Source: Lophius americanus
Taxonomy: Eukaryota > Chordata > Actinopteri > Lophiiformes > Lophiidae
Direction of reading: 5' to 3'
Length of the DNA stretch: 64,000 nt
Assembly (NCBI GenBank): GCA_037951165.1
Contig: JBBDHG010000061.1
Coordinates: forward strand, 7,116,001-7,180,000
Shown here: positions 24,821 to 37,037 of the stretch, piece after piece
Layout: each line of letters begins with the position of its first letter
Numbering within the stretch: position 1 is the first letter of the stretch
Notes under the pieces: generated by a model
What the model was told of the DNA's origin: nothing
Seen by the model: the letters and a program-made list of their open reading frames with translations, nothing else
The model's database searches: none
Made by a program: the position numbers and the translations under genes

Positions 24821-26424
24821 AAATGCTCTTGGTTCTATGATAGGATGTTGTTTGAAAAGTCTAAGAGGATACATGTGTACCTGAAATATTTGCAGTTGAA
24901 TGAAGTTACTAGATATACATTTCTAGATATATGTAGATGCATATTATATAATATTTTTTATTCTGAGTGTATAATAACAGTACAATAAATTCAGTTATTA
25001 TCAACAGCATATCCTTCGACTATGATGCCCAGAAATGTAATAATATTTAATTAATTTCATATTGAGGTTGTATTATCACATTTTATGCACCTGGAAATTA
25101 ATGTTTTCAAATAGAGACCCATGGAAATTAAATGTTGTAAATGAGCCCATCTGAAGTTGTGAGAGACACACTACTTTATTCTTCGTGGCATTTGATCAAC
25201 AACGGACACTGTCATTCCTTTAAAATGGAATAATTTCGTCCACTCTTATTATTTGCCGAACCGCTGAATTACAATAAACCAACCAGAACCCATTTTTGGC
25301 TCATTTTCGGTACAACCTGTGCAGATTGTCTGTAAGCTGTCGTCCTGTTGTGAGGGAAGAGCAGAAGCCCAACTAAAGAAGCAGGATTGATATAGTGGAT
25401 ACACCTAGAACTCCCGCAAATATGGAACATGTCTAAAGGCCAAATCTCCTGCAGTGAGCATGAGACTCATGCACTGGACTCTAATCTGACACACTCTTCC
25501 GTGCGCCTCCCATTTCTCACGCTCTGAATTGTTGACGTCGTTGTTGCTGTTTTGGGGGTATAGGCTTAGTCAGACACCAGACTAAGAGGTTCGTCTGATG
25601 CTTAAAGGTCTGCCTCGGTCTGCCAGTTGTCATGTTTTGTTCAATCACTCCTGCATTTATGTAAATGAAATAACGTTGCACGAAAGAGAGAACACAAGCA
25701 GAGAGAAAGAAGTGATTAAGAAACGGTCCACGCAGAACTGAGAATGGATCATCTTGCATGTATTGCAATTGGTCTTGCTATATTTTTTATAAAGGTCAAA
25801 ATATTTGCCGGTCCAAAAGGCAGAAAAAGATGGAGTTTTTTTCTCTCTGGAATTGGAAGAGAAAAGGCAGCAGGAGGAAAAGATCAGCGTGACACTGTGC
25901 TGAGGCTCTAATAAGCTTTTATGACCCTATAAAATGGAGCTTGTATTCTCACAAGTTTAAATGGTGCTGGATCTCAGCATTCTAGAATAAATGTTGTATA
26001 GCTGTTATAATTTTTAATACTAGGAGAGAAATCTGATCCATTCTTGCTAAAATTAAAGTGTGAATGGTTAATCATTTTGTAATACTCTACATAGTTTTAC
26101 ACTTATTTTATAAAATAATGAACTACTACTTAATTACCTAAGGAAAAAAACAACTATTTGATTTAGAATGGTTAGTTAGTTATTATTTTGAATGTTGCAT
26201 AATGCTTTGATTATGCTTAACATGATAGCATGAGAGCAAAAGTGATAATAAAACAAATCTGTTTTTTGTTATATTTAATGTCAGTGTAACATTTTTTATG
26301 CCTGCATAGTAAAGAAGTGTACTTATATAAATGAATAGTCCCTTGTAAACCTGCTTTATTCAAGTTTTTAGTTTTTTGAAGATTTACCAAAAACCTACAA
26401 CCTGACCTGGATGAGTGAGAATCT
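24821..26424. other. Unassigned intronic sequence
   Basis: Very A+T-rich at 24880-25100 and 25970-26340. No exon, RNA gene or nameable repeat. Confidence 0.5.
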
Positions 26425-27412
26425 ACACAGACATGATTGAGAAGTATAGAGATGGTCACAAGTTGTTAAATTGTGTCTTTGTGGATTTAGAGAAAGTATA
26501 CGACATAGAGTGCCAAGATAGGAATTTTGGTATTGCATGAGGAAGTTTTGGAGGGACAGAGAAGTATGTTGAAGTTGTGCAGGTTATGTGTGAGAGCAGC
26601 ATGACAACAGCAGGAGGAGTGATAGATGGGTTTAAAGTGGAGGTGGGACTGCATCGAAGATCAGCTCTGGGCACCTTCATTTTTGCTATGGCGATGGAAA
26701 GGCTGACAGACAGGAGTCTCCATTCACGAAGATGTTTGTGTATGGCATTGTGATCCGTTGTGAGAGCAGGGAGCAGGTGGAAGAAAACCTGGAGAGGTGG
26801 AAATATGCACTGGAGAGAAGAGGAATGAAAGGTTAATCGCAGCAAGACAGAAAACATGTGAGAATGAAAGGAGTAGAGGGGCAGAAGGGGCATGAGTTTA
26901 ACTACTTGGGGTCAACTGTTCAGAGTAACTGGGAGTGTGGAAAAGAGGTGAAGAAGCGAGTGCAGGCAGAGTGGAGTGGGGTGAGAAGAGATTCAAAAGG
27001 TATCTGTGAAAGAAGAGTAGCAGCAAGAGTGAAGGAAGAGGTTTACAAGAGGGTAGTGAGACCAACTCCACTGTATGGTTTTCAGACGGTGGTACTGACC
27101 AAAAGACAGGTTGCATAGCTAAAGAATGAGATTTGAGTTTAAGTTAAACATCTTGGAAAAAAAGTAAGATAGGCCACATTGAGATGGTTTGGACAGGTGA
27201 GAAGGAGAGATAGTGGATCTATTGGTAGAAGAATGCTGGAGATGGAGCTGCCAGGTAGTGGAAAAAGGGGAAGACCAAAGAGGAAGTGTCTGGATATGGT
27301 GCGAGAGGACATGCAGTTGGTTGGTGTGACAGACGAAGATGCAGAAGACAGGTCAAGATGAGAACAAATGATCTGCTGTGGCGACCGCTAAAAGGAACAG
27401 CCGAAAGGAGAA
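26425..27412 (+). pseudogene. LINE remnant: reverse transcriptase and 3' end, RTE-like
   Basis: The plus strand encodes, across several frames, the C-terminal half of a LINE ORF2. RT block A reads FVDLEKVYD, its Asp codon at 26484-26486. Then come GFKVEVGLH (about 26629-26655), ESREQVEENLERW, FNYLGSTVQSN (about 26895-26927), a C-terminal region with VYKRVVRPTPLYG, and ELPGSGKRGRPKRK (about 27244-27290). The catalytic box, normally FADD, reads FVYG at about 26735-26746, so both aspartates are lost. Frameshifts and stops add to this. The 3' end at 27385-27412 (GGCGACCGCTAAAAGGAACA) is typical of this family. The clade is given from memory and is uncertain. It is a 5'-truncated, dead copy. The long open frame on the opposite strand (26456-26893) is its shadow. 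Confidence 0.88.
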
Positions 27413-30400
27413 AAAGATTCCCTAAACGATAAAAAACATAGCAATGCTGGTTACTCCACCAAGGCAAGGCTAACTTCAGTAAAACTTTGGACAGCGTTCT
27501 CAGCTGATGGTACATTCCAATGGAACAAAGCTCCTAGGAATAAAATTAAAAGGACGACTGGTGAGAACATGTGTGTGACTTACAAATCAAGGTTCATTTG
27601 ACTCAACATACTTGTCAACATCATTGGATGTTCGCCTGCATGTCATCTGTTGGAAATCCCAAATTGCTCTTCCTGAAAGGAGTCTCTCTTAAGGAAGAGA
27701 CTCAAGGATTATCCTTTTGATGAGCATTAGCTTGGAGTGTAGACTTAAACTAATTAGGTGAACTTGCTATTGAACATCTTCATTAAACTGTGCTATTGCT
27801 TTAAAATAAAGGCTTTGCATCATATGCCACAAGAAAATCAAATTATTTCTTGCAACAATCTTTTTCCAAAATATCAAATTAAATATTCTACAACAGAAAG
27901 AATTATGGCTGAGCACAACAGGTTTTCAGACCCCATATTTACAGTTCTAGCGCAATCTTTTGTTTAATCAGATCAGACACTGCATTCTTTCCTCACCAGC
28001 CACACATTTTCTGTTGGGTATTTGTGCAGGGTGGCCTTGTTCTGTGGCTGGGAACCTGTTTTGATCCCTTACTGTTCTTTAAAATGCTGAGCTGTGAGCA
28101 GGAGCCAGGTGAGGCAGTTTGCTCTGTGCGCTACTCAATGGACGTGTTTCATTGGCCCCTTGCTGGAGGTCAGCAGTGTAAGGGACGACCGGAACTGTTA
28201 GGGTCAGGACTACTACCCAGCTTTAGCTGCAGAGTGTATTATTCTGTAGGCGGTGCAGGTGGCCGGGGCAGAGGCTGGGGAATCAGATTGTGGTCCAGCA
28301 GCATGTTAAAGGTGTGTGTGAAGAAATCCTTTTGACCATGGTATCACACCTCTATTGTTTATGCCTGGTGTGTAAGAAATGAGTGGAAACTTAGCATTAA
28401 TTTTTCTCTTCCACCTTCTTCAACCCATAACCCCTGATGATGAGCAGGTGGCACTGCCTGATAGTTGAATGTCATGCAAATAATTGCAGTGATGAAATAG
28501 TATTCTTCCTATACATTTTATCCCACCATCATAATAAATGCTTACGTAGGCCAAATCAAAATATCTTTAACGATAATCCCGATTATTTTAATCAATATTG
28601 ATATGACAATTATTAGTTGGACTAATGAAACGTCAGGCTCATGTAGGGCTCCATTGTTCTGCTAATCCATAGGTCTTTGGTCGTAGCAAAGTACTCAATA
28701 GCTGTGAGATAAGCAGCCATGTCCCCTCTAGTGCTGGTGGCAAAGCTTTGGAAAGGGTAATTGTCAGAGAAGATCACAAACCTTAGTGTTGCTTTGTGGC
28801 GAGGTCACAACACTAAAGCACTCTTTGCATATGATATGTGCATGGTTAACCCGAATGCCATAACTTACTGATACTCTTTTAATGTTGATGCATGTTTGGA
28901 TTGCGCCCAGGCTATGTTTGCAGTGGCAGAGTGGTGGAGGGGAGAGCTGTGATTGGTCATGCATGGGCTCAGGGAGCGCTTGTTTTGTTTTGCAGCAGAG
29001 CATTTTATGGATGCAGTTCAATTCTTGATCAAGATTACGACTTAGTTCAACGTGCAGCTGTAAGTCTTGATGCATTTTAATAATACAAATACATCTCAAG
29101 AGTAAAGGACATTTATTGCTGCTGTCGCATTAATATTTACACTCCCGTCTGAAAGCTTCAGTAATAGTCAATTACTGCTGCGGCTTTGGCCATTTGTGCC
29201 ATTAGTGAGGATTTCTTTTTTTTTTAAGACCAGTGGTGTCTGACCTGAAGGCTAGTTTAAACTCCACTCAGACTCCACTGCACAAGCAGATGACATCATC
29301 AACCCGCTCTGGCCGAACATCAAATGGTGAAATACAAGAATGAAATAGTAGTGGAAATATCACATTTCATTTTCTTTTACTTGTTTTTATACACATTGTT
29401 TTCTAATGAGGGCTGTTGCCGACACTGTATGAGCGTGAGTTTGAAATATCTGGTTTGTGTTGTAAAGGGCTTCGAGGGGTCGATGAGCCTAACAAGGTGC
29501 CATTTCCTGTAAATACATTCTTGAACCAGTTTACATCTTTTGGCCACCTCACTAGAGTGATTTACTTTTGAACAATATTTATCAGTGAAATATTAGGACT
29601 AGGGCTCATCGGAGAAATCGGCTTGGTAACTGTGACATGCCACTTTACACCGGCCGAATAATTTAAGAGAGCCTCCTTCCTCAGAGGAAATGAAATACAG
29701 ACAGAGTGGAGAGTAGGAGGATTTTGTTAGTTTCTGTCACTGCTCAGGGCAAGGATGGAAGATTTGGAGATGTGGAGTAGATTGTTAGGGAGTGAGGCAG
29801 TTGGGCCCTATTTTCACCACAGCTGAGGCCTCCACTAGCCACAAGCAGTTAATATAATTCCAGAGATGAGAGAACAAAATGTCTTTTACCACATAGAGTG
29901 AGATTTCCCTCTTTCTCCTAGCTTTTCTTTATCTCCTCTTCTTCTGCTTACTCCAGTCACCTCCAGACCAAACTGGTTAAGCGCTTCAAGGACAGTAAAA
30001 GACATTGCAGCATCGTCACACGCAGACAAACTGACAGACAGATTGTAAATAGTCCCCTGTTACATAACATCCTGTCAGGATCATTGTGCTTGATCTGCCA
30101 TGCATCACCTGCCACTGAATGATCACTAATGTTGAGCGAGTGGATGTGTGTCCAGGTAACTGGAGGCCGACTTAGTCGAGCACTGCGACTGAGCTCCTCT
30201 GAGCACGCCTAAGAGTTAAGAATTATTCCACTCATTTCTAGGATCCTGTGAAGCATGACAAAAAACTCAAGTGCTCCACGCTCTCCTCATTCTCCTGAGA
30301 GGAGCTGAGAGTTTCCGTGTTAAGAAGTCGTTCAGCAAACACTCAACCATGATAAACATAATTTACATCAATTAAGTGGACCATGACCATTTTCTGGGTC

Positions 30401-31716
30401 CACTTAAAAACACTGTCACAACCAAAACAATCACCTAGTTTAGAGGAGCTTGTAGACTGCCAGATTTTAAATGAAGGATTTATATTTTTATTGTATTAAT
30501 CTTTGCTCTTCTACTTATTCTATTAGTCATAGTTCTGTAATAAATGGTTCAGAGTAACTGTCTGCATTTCTTATGATGATGGGATATAATCATCAGTTTC
30601 TCTGTCCAATTTCTTTTCCTGGAGCCACATGGAACAAACTAAACATTCTAGATTCACCATACGTTGTACTGAAATTAAACTGAATTAATAGTTACGTCTT
30701 TAAATATTTTAAACCTCTTTTGAATTTTATTGAGATATGTATTCAGTTGACTCTTGTTTGACAATACCTGCATTACCGCATTACCATGGTCAACAAAGCC
30801 CAGGGTGGGGACAGGGTTCTAATGCATAGCATTAGTTTTTATTTATTTGTATTTGTTCTCCATAGGTTTGTTAACCACTAGCCATAACTGTATAAATACA
30901 GCAGGTGCAAGGTTTTTGTAGTACATTAGCAAGAAAAGTTTTTATCAAGTGAAATTGATAACGTCAGTGAATTTAAATTTGCGGGAGGCTGCTTTACTAT
31001 AAGTGTTCATGTCCTTTGACTGTAGGTCATGGTTCTCTGTGTCCAAGATTAATCAAATTTGAGCCCTGTAAATATTTGGACAAGAAATCATCCGGGTTTG
31101 GGAAATATTCCATAATTCTAATGATGTAGATTAAGTAAAGTATGGCATATGTACCCTTCTCAGTTTAAATGTGATTATAAACAAATAGCCTCGGCAGCCA
31201 TGACATAAAAAGTGAAATATTAAGCAGAAATTACAAATTTAAATTCCTCATAAAATGTGGTGTCACCACACGTGGTGTATATGGCCAGAGAGCAGATGAG
31301 TCCAACATGGTGCAGTGGCTTTTATCAGTGGGTTGGAGAATCCAAAAATGCTCTTCCTGTGAGGAAATCAGATAGTTGTCCTTGAGGTGAAAAGCAAATG
31401 GTAAATATGTAACAACCAAGCAAGTTGAATTCATGTTTCCAAAGATAAAGACTGCTTGATGACATTGGTCGCTGTGTATAATGATGCACACTTAGAGCTT
31501 ATTTTTAGAAAACAATGATCCACATAATTACTCTGTAGTACAATGAATTGTGTTTCCATCATCTTGGCAGTTGCCTGGAGTTTGTTTTACTTATAAATGA
31601 TTAACAAGGTTGTATTCAGTTAGTCATATGTGGCTGCGTTTATGTTTAGACAACAATGCTGCCACTGCCAGTGTGAGTAAAAGTCTGTATAAACCGTTTC
31701 ACATGCTTGCATGATT
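27413..31716. other. Unassigned intronic sequence
   Basis: No exon recognised. 28553-28615 (AACGATAATCCCGATTATTT, TCAATATTGATATGACAATT) resembles the AT-rich end of a hAT-like fish element, weakly. The open frames at 28024-28335 and 28764-29099 lack domains. Confidence 0.45.
28553..28615. repeat. Possible hAT-like terminal fragment
   Basis: Alternating CGAT/GATTATT/CAATATTGATAT text like that at 43150-43325 and 56405-56480. Too short and diverged to be sure. Confidence 0.3.
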
Positions 31717-31960
31717 AATTAGGGCTGCAACTAATGATTTTTCATAATTGATTATTCTGTCAGTTATTTTCTCGATCAATCAATTAATCTTGTCTTGTCC
31801 CAAAAAGGATTTGTGAAAAATGACTCTCACAATTGCCAAGAGCTCAAGGTGACACATTGGACCTTCATGTTTTGTCTGTCTGACAAAAGTTCAAATACTA
31901 AACATTTTCAATTTGACGGTTAGAAGGGGAAATAACAGGAAGTCCTGAAAAGATCAAGTT
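31717..31960 (+). mobile_element. Non-autonomous DNA element fragment, hAT-like
   Basis: Begins AGGGCTGCAACTAATGATTTTT, followed by TTGATTATTCTGTCAGTTATTTTCTCGATCAATCAATTAATC. This start is highly characteristic of a common fish DNA repeat, and the following AAATGACTCTCACAATTGCCAAGAGC-CAAGGTGACA segment also fits. The far end is degraded. No coding potential. Confidence 0.7.
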
Positions 31961-33114
31961 ATTGTCCAAAAAAGTTCACTAAAAAAAGATTTCATGGAGC
32001 TGTATGGTCTACTTTAAGTGTGCTCTGGATGTGATTGTTTGAATTCTCGTCCTTTTTTAAGCCTTTTCTGACAGTACCGGCTGAAGAGTGACAGGAAAAA
32101 GAGAGATGGCAAGGCGACCTGCAGCAAAGGGCTACAGGTGGACGTGAGCCTGTGGCTGCTGCATGATGCCACAGTCTGCTTTCTCCTTTTCTGACTTCAT
32201 GTAACCATGATTTGTTCATCAAAAGATGGGCCAGAACATGAAAGCGTTCATTTTAATTAGTTGTCATATTGTAACAATATTAGATGAATATTAGATTTAA
32301 TCAAATGAAAGGGATAATAATAATTTAAAAAAAACCTTCTCAAAGTTTCTGAAGAGTCATATTTTTAATTCCCCTGAAAACTTCATATTGGATATCATCA
32401 CTTTTTCTGCAGTTGTTAAATATCTGAATAATCATTGTGAATTGAGTGGTAAACTATTTGGATTTAAGATTCAGAGGAGTCTAGATGACCTCATTTTATG
32501 TTGCTCTATCAACATGATACCTCCTTCAGCTGTTACTTTTAGGGGGGATGTAGGGTTATCCTTGTCAGTCATTCCATAAACACATCCTCAAAAAATAGCT
32601 GGAAAGAATTAATTGAAATTTAATATGTTTTTGGTGGGTCTTTAAATGTGTGCATCTCGTAATTGTTTCTTTCATTTATGTTTTTATATTCACTGCACAT
32701 TTGACCTTAGGAGGTCATTCATATTTTTAAAGACTTCAAATTTGTTGATTTTTTATTTTATTGCTGTTATTGCCTTTCTACTTTAGAGTTTTTCTTTATT
32801 TTATTATTGAGGTATTATTGCTGTTTCTTTCGTGAAGCGTCATGGAAGATAAACATTCACGGTTCAGAGAGGATTAGAGAAGGAAATTGAATTGGACAAC
32901 AGACAGACTGCATGCCAGTGTTCCTTGAAGCCACATGCTTGTGTGCGAGACGATAAACCAGAATTTGCAAAGGATATTGCTTATTTTATGCTGCCTTACC
33001 TTATCCTGTTCTTGTCACGTCGCTCAGATGACCATTCCCACAGATTATAGTTCCAGGATGATTAGCTGCATTTTTCTCCCACAGAATGTATGTGTTTGCG
33101 TATGTGTATGTGTA

Positions 33115-33149
<35 letters not shown>

Positions 33150-36100
33150 GAAAGAGAGAAGGGAAAGGACGGTAGTGCAGGGTGGGTGAATGTGTGTCTT
33201 TGTGTGTGTGGGTGTGTGTGTGTTGGGGGGGACACGGTTCGAGGGCTTGTCATAAAAAGACATTATTATAATTGGAAGTTAAAATCCCATTTATTTTCCC
33301 CTCTAGTGCTTACTTTCTGTATTAAGGCAAGGGTCTTGCTACAAAAAATTATATTTGTTGGGATATAAATTCAGGATAATAATAATCAAATTTGAAGGAT
33401 TTAACATTTGGTTTCTCTGAATAAGAGAAGGACGGCTGCTGGTACATTTTCCAAAACACCGCTGAAGGTTAATTGACATCAATGATTTACTGTGTGTGTA
33501 AATCTCTCTTGTTGTTGTTTATGTTGTCTGCTTCTCCCAAAAACGTATATGAATCACTGATGTGGGACTTGATGACCCATTATTCCCTGCCATAAACAAA
33601 GTGAGGAGGGTAATATAGGAATGAGTTGAGTCAGTCCGGTCTGTCATGTTTCGTCTTCAACGCATAACCCGACATCTGTTTAACTGATCTTTGGCTATCT
33701 TTATTTCTTTCTAATTGTCATTGTTAAAAGTTAAATTAAGGCTAATTGTTTATCTCAGATGAGATTTTTGGGAAATTATTAGCATTTTATTTTGCTTGGC
33801 AACGTTTGTGAAAACAACTTATGAAGTATTTCTGAGAAAAAGTAGTTGAATTGATTTGACTATACAAACCAAGAGTAACCAGAACCATGTGCAAGTTCAG
33901 AGGTAGGGAGAGGGCGGCAGAGACCCAATATAGACCGGGAGGCACTATTGTACAAAGATAAGAGGCCCTTCCCAAATATAGCGGTTAAAAGTGAATGCAG
34001 CGTCCTGACTCTTTCTCCTCTATGTGACACTCTGGGCTGAAGGAAGGCTCAAACTATGCTAACCATTGCTTGTGAGCGGCTCCTCCCTCTGCTGAGGGTC
34101 TAAAAGGTCAGCAGGATTAGTTCAGGGAGGGCCACTTCCTTTTCATAGTCTACTCCAAATATTTACATATTTCAAGGAAAGGGATAATCAAAACAGATAT
34201 TATGGGGATTATAATTTGTGATTTTAGTTAAAAATAAAAAAGACCTGCATTTTTCTTTCAAATCTGTATTTTTTTTAAAATTCGTTTGTGTTCACATCCA
34301 TGCTGATTTCTTCTAATAAGCCATTTGGGTGCCCTGCTACTCGAGAAAAGCGTGACAGCATCTGAACCGTTTGTAGCGTACACCTGCACACCTGTGTGCT
34401 TGTGCAGCCCTCTGCGCATGCAGGCCCACTGGGTGTCTTAATGGAAGAAAAAACAACCATTTAGTTTATCAAACTGTTCATTCTTCATTGATATGTTGAT
34501 TAGAAAAGGGAAAAAAAAAACACCACAACTCTAAATATGTCATACTTGTGTGGAATATGATCCAGAGTCACATATTTGTATTTTTGGATCATTTTCACTG
34601 GCCTGGCAGATTGAGACTAATTTGCATACGTGTATTAGTGTCGGACCTGTCAGTTCATTCAAATTTTTAATGGGGCTTTATCAACAGGTGCAGACCATAA
34701 TTCTTCTTGACACAATTGGATAGACCTAAAACCAGGTCAGAAAAACCAAACATACGTACAATATGGAATGTAGGGCCTTCATTGATCTGTTTTCTTGCAA
34801 AAAAAAAAGAAAATGTAAAAATCATTATTCTTATTTGAGAATCACTGCCTAGTTTGAGTTTTTTCAGCCTGGATTGACCTTTCGACTACACGTAACTGAA
34901 TTAGGCGACAATGAATCAGAACAGCAAAGGTGTGAGGGTCCTTCACGACCCAAACCCTCACACGCCTGAATGTGAGAGCATGCAGACAAAACTAACCAGA
35001 GCAAATGCAACATGAGTTGGCAGATTTGTCGCAGGCTATATTTTAACTACGTTTAAAATATACTTCAAAGCGGCACTGTCTCATGTCAACAACAACATTA
35101 ATTTCACTCTTCTGCATGCTAAATAGACCTCCGAAACCACACAAATGCATGCTGTGTCTCATAACTGTGGAATGAGTTTTAGATATCCCGTCATGTTCCC
35201 AATATAGAATTTATCTAGGAATTTTGTTAAATGTTCATAACATGCTCGCTCAATTGTCCCACATTTGGCCCCAAGCAAGCATGTAATTAGCATAATATTC
35301 ATATTTGCAAAGAACTCTTAAGAGCACTTCTGGCATTGTCCGTTTCTCTTATTTGCCTCTAGTTGCTGTAACGTTTGCTTAATGCCTGGCCTGAGCCACG
35401 CAATTGCATGCTGTGCTCATTGTGAATGCAGCGTGAATGTGCTGTTTGGGTATGGGCCCATGCATCTCCTGGGCCCTATAATCAGCTCTAAGCTGCTTCT
35501 ATCAATCTTCATAACTGTAGTAGGTTGAGGAGGGAAGTGCAGCTAATCAGCTCTAACCGGCCCCATGTTCAGCCTGACTGTCCCCGTTACAGCAAGGCCA
35601 TATGCAAACAGTGTCTCCTACACATGTGGCCCATACTCATGTCCTGCCTTTCACACAGGTCCATTCCACAGATGGTCCGCTCCAGCAGAAGTCATGTTTT
35701 GAGAGGGCCTGTGACTTTCAGTGAATAGCTGTTAGTCTAGGTTAATATAGGAGTGGTGGCCCTCCAGTGTTGGCAATCACAGCTCTGATCAGAGCCACGC
35801 TTCAAAGACGTCTGTGCAAGTTGAAGCCAGACTTGTCATTAGCTTCTGCCCTGTGCTTGACAGCCTTTCCCCACCCCCAACTCTCCCACTCTCTCTTTGT
35901 CTCTCTCTTATCGCTCACATTTTCTGTCCCTGAGCAAATGGCTACTGTAATCCTGGGTCTGGGTTCTTGGGCCTGTCACTCCACATTTGAACTAAGCATC
36001 TTTCCTTCTCTCATCTCCTTTGGCCTAATTGTATTGTAATAAGCAATTACAAATCTATTTAAGCACACTAGAGCTGAGATTGGGCCACTTTTTTAAGACA

Positions 36101-37037
36101 GCCTGTACGGGAGTGGAAGGGGACCAGGGATTGCCCCCTCCGCCCTGAACTTGTTGCTGGACAAAGACGCCACAGCTTCTAATCTCTCAGCTTTCTCTCT
36201 TTTTCTCTCATTGATGATCTGATCCTGCTTGACTATCTGATGCTCTCCTTCAATTTTCCATCCTGTGCAGAATGCCCTCCAAAGCAAAAGTGATGGTGCT
36301 GTTGTTTGATGTTTATTGGCTATGTTCTCTCTTTGAGAGTCAGCTCCAGTGATGCAAATGAGCAGAGGCAGTGTTTACCTGGACTGGCCATGTTTTCCCT
36401 GTACGTATGTGTGTGTGCTTGTGAGTGTGTGCACCTCACGCCTGCCCAACGTCTAGGCCTTTGATCATACTACATTGCATTGACAGATGCTCTCTGGTGC
36501 TTTCTGGTTGCTTATGAACAAGGCCACAGACGGGATCTGAATGCCAGTAATTATATCCCCTCACTAGAATGATAACAATTGTGGCTTATACAACAAAGTG
36601 TGATGGCTTTTTTCTATCTGTCCCATTATTTTTAGGTATGAGAAATGACATCAAAATCCCCTGTCTGCTTCCTCCCTGTCTGGGGCTGTGTTTACAGCTG
36701 TTTGTGCGGCCGTATGTGTGAGAGATGGAGGCCATGATAAAGGCTTACATCTTGTAATCAAAGCTGGGTATATGATGTCGGCGACCTGCCTGAGAACTGG
36801 CTTGTAAAACGGTGTGCATATGGTTTGTGTGTTTGTGTGCCAGACGACAGCTCATCTTCACTAAATCCACTCACAATAAATTTGCAGTCAAGATTGGTAA
36901 TTTATTCAGGAATATGACTGAACCAAAAGGCGTAGAAACAGAAATGAGAAAGAAAAGAGGTAGGAAGAATTTGAGAGAGGCAATCTAAGTTACTTATGAT
37001 ATATTTCTATGTAGGTGTGATGTAATGTTGTGCAGTA
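31961..37037. other. Unassigned intronic sequence with possible conserved blocks
   Basis: Besides the composite microsatellite at 33113-33224, I see no exon or nameable transposon. 32340-32680 shows patchy similarity to 960-1200. The blocks 35265-35520 and 36090-36640 are repeat-free and balanced in composition; they are discussed as candidate regulatory DNA. Confidence 0.45.
33113..33224. repeat. Composite (GA)n - (TG)n microsatellite
   Basis: AG dinucleotides with GGG and AAAG interruptions at 33113-33160, then a short unique spacer, then TG-rich sequence at 33190-33224 ending in a G run. Spurious Arg/Glu and His/Thr peptides arise from both strands. Confidence 0.93.

Noticed and set aside
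26456..26893. 145-codon open frame on the minus strand
   Set aside because: Antisense shadow of the LINE reverse-transcriptase remnant, whose motifs are on the plus strand.
28024..28335. 103-codon plus-strand frame with balanced composition
   Set aside because: No recognisable domain, no splice-site pattern that would make it an exon, and no neighbour evidence.
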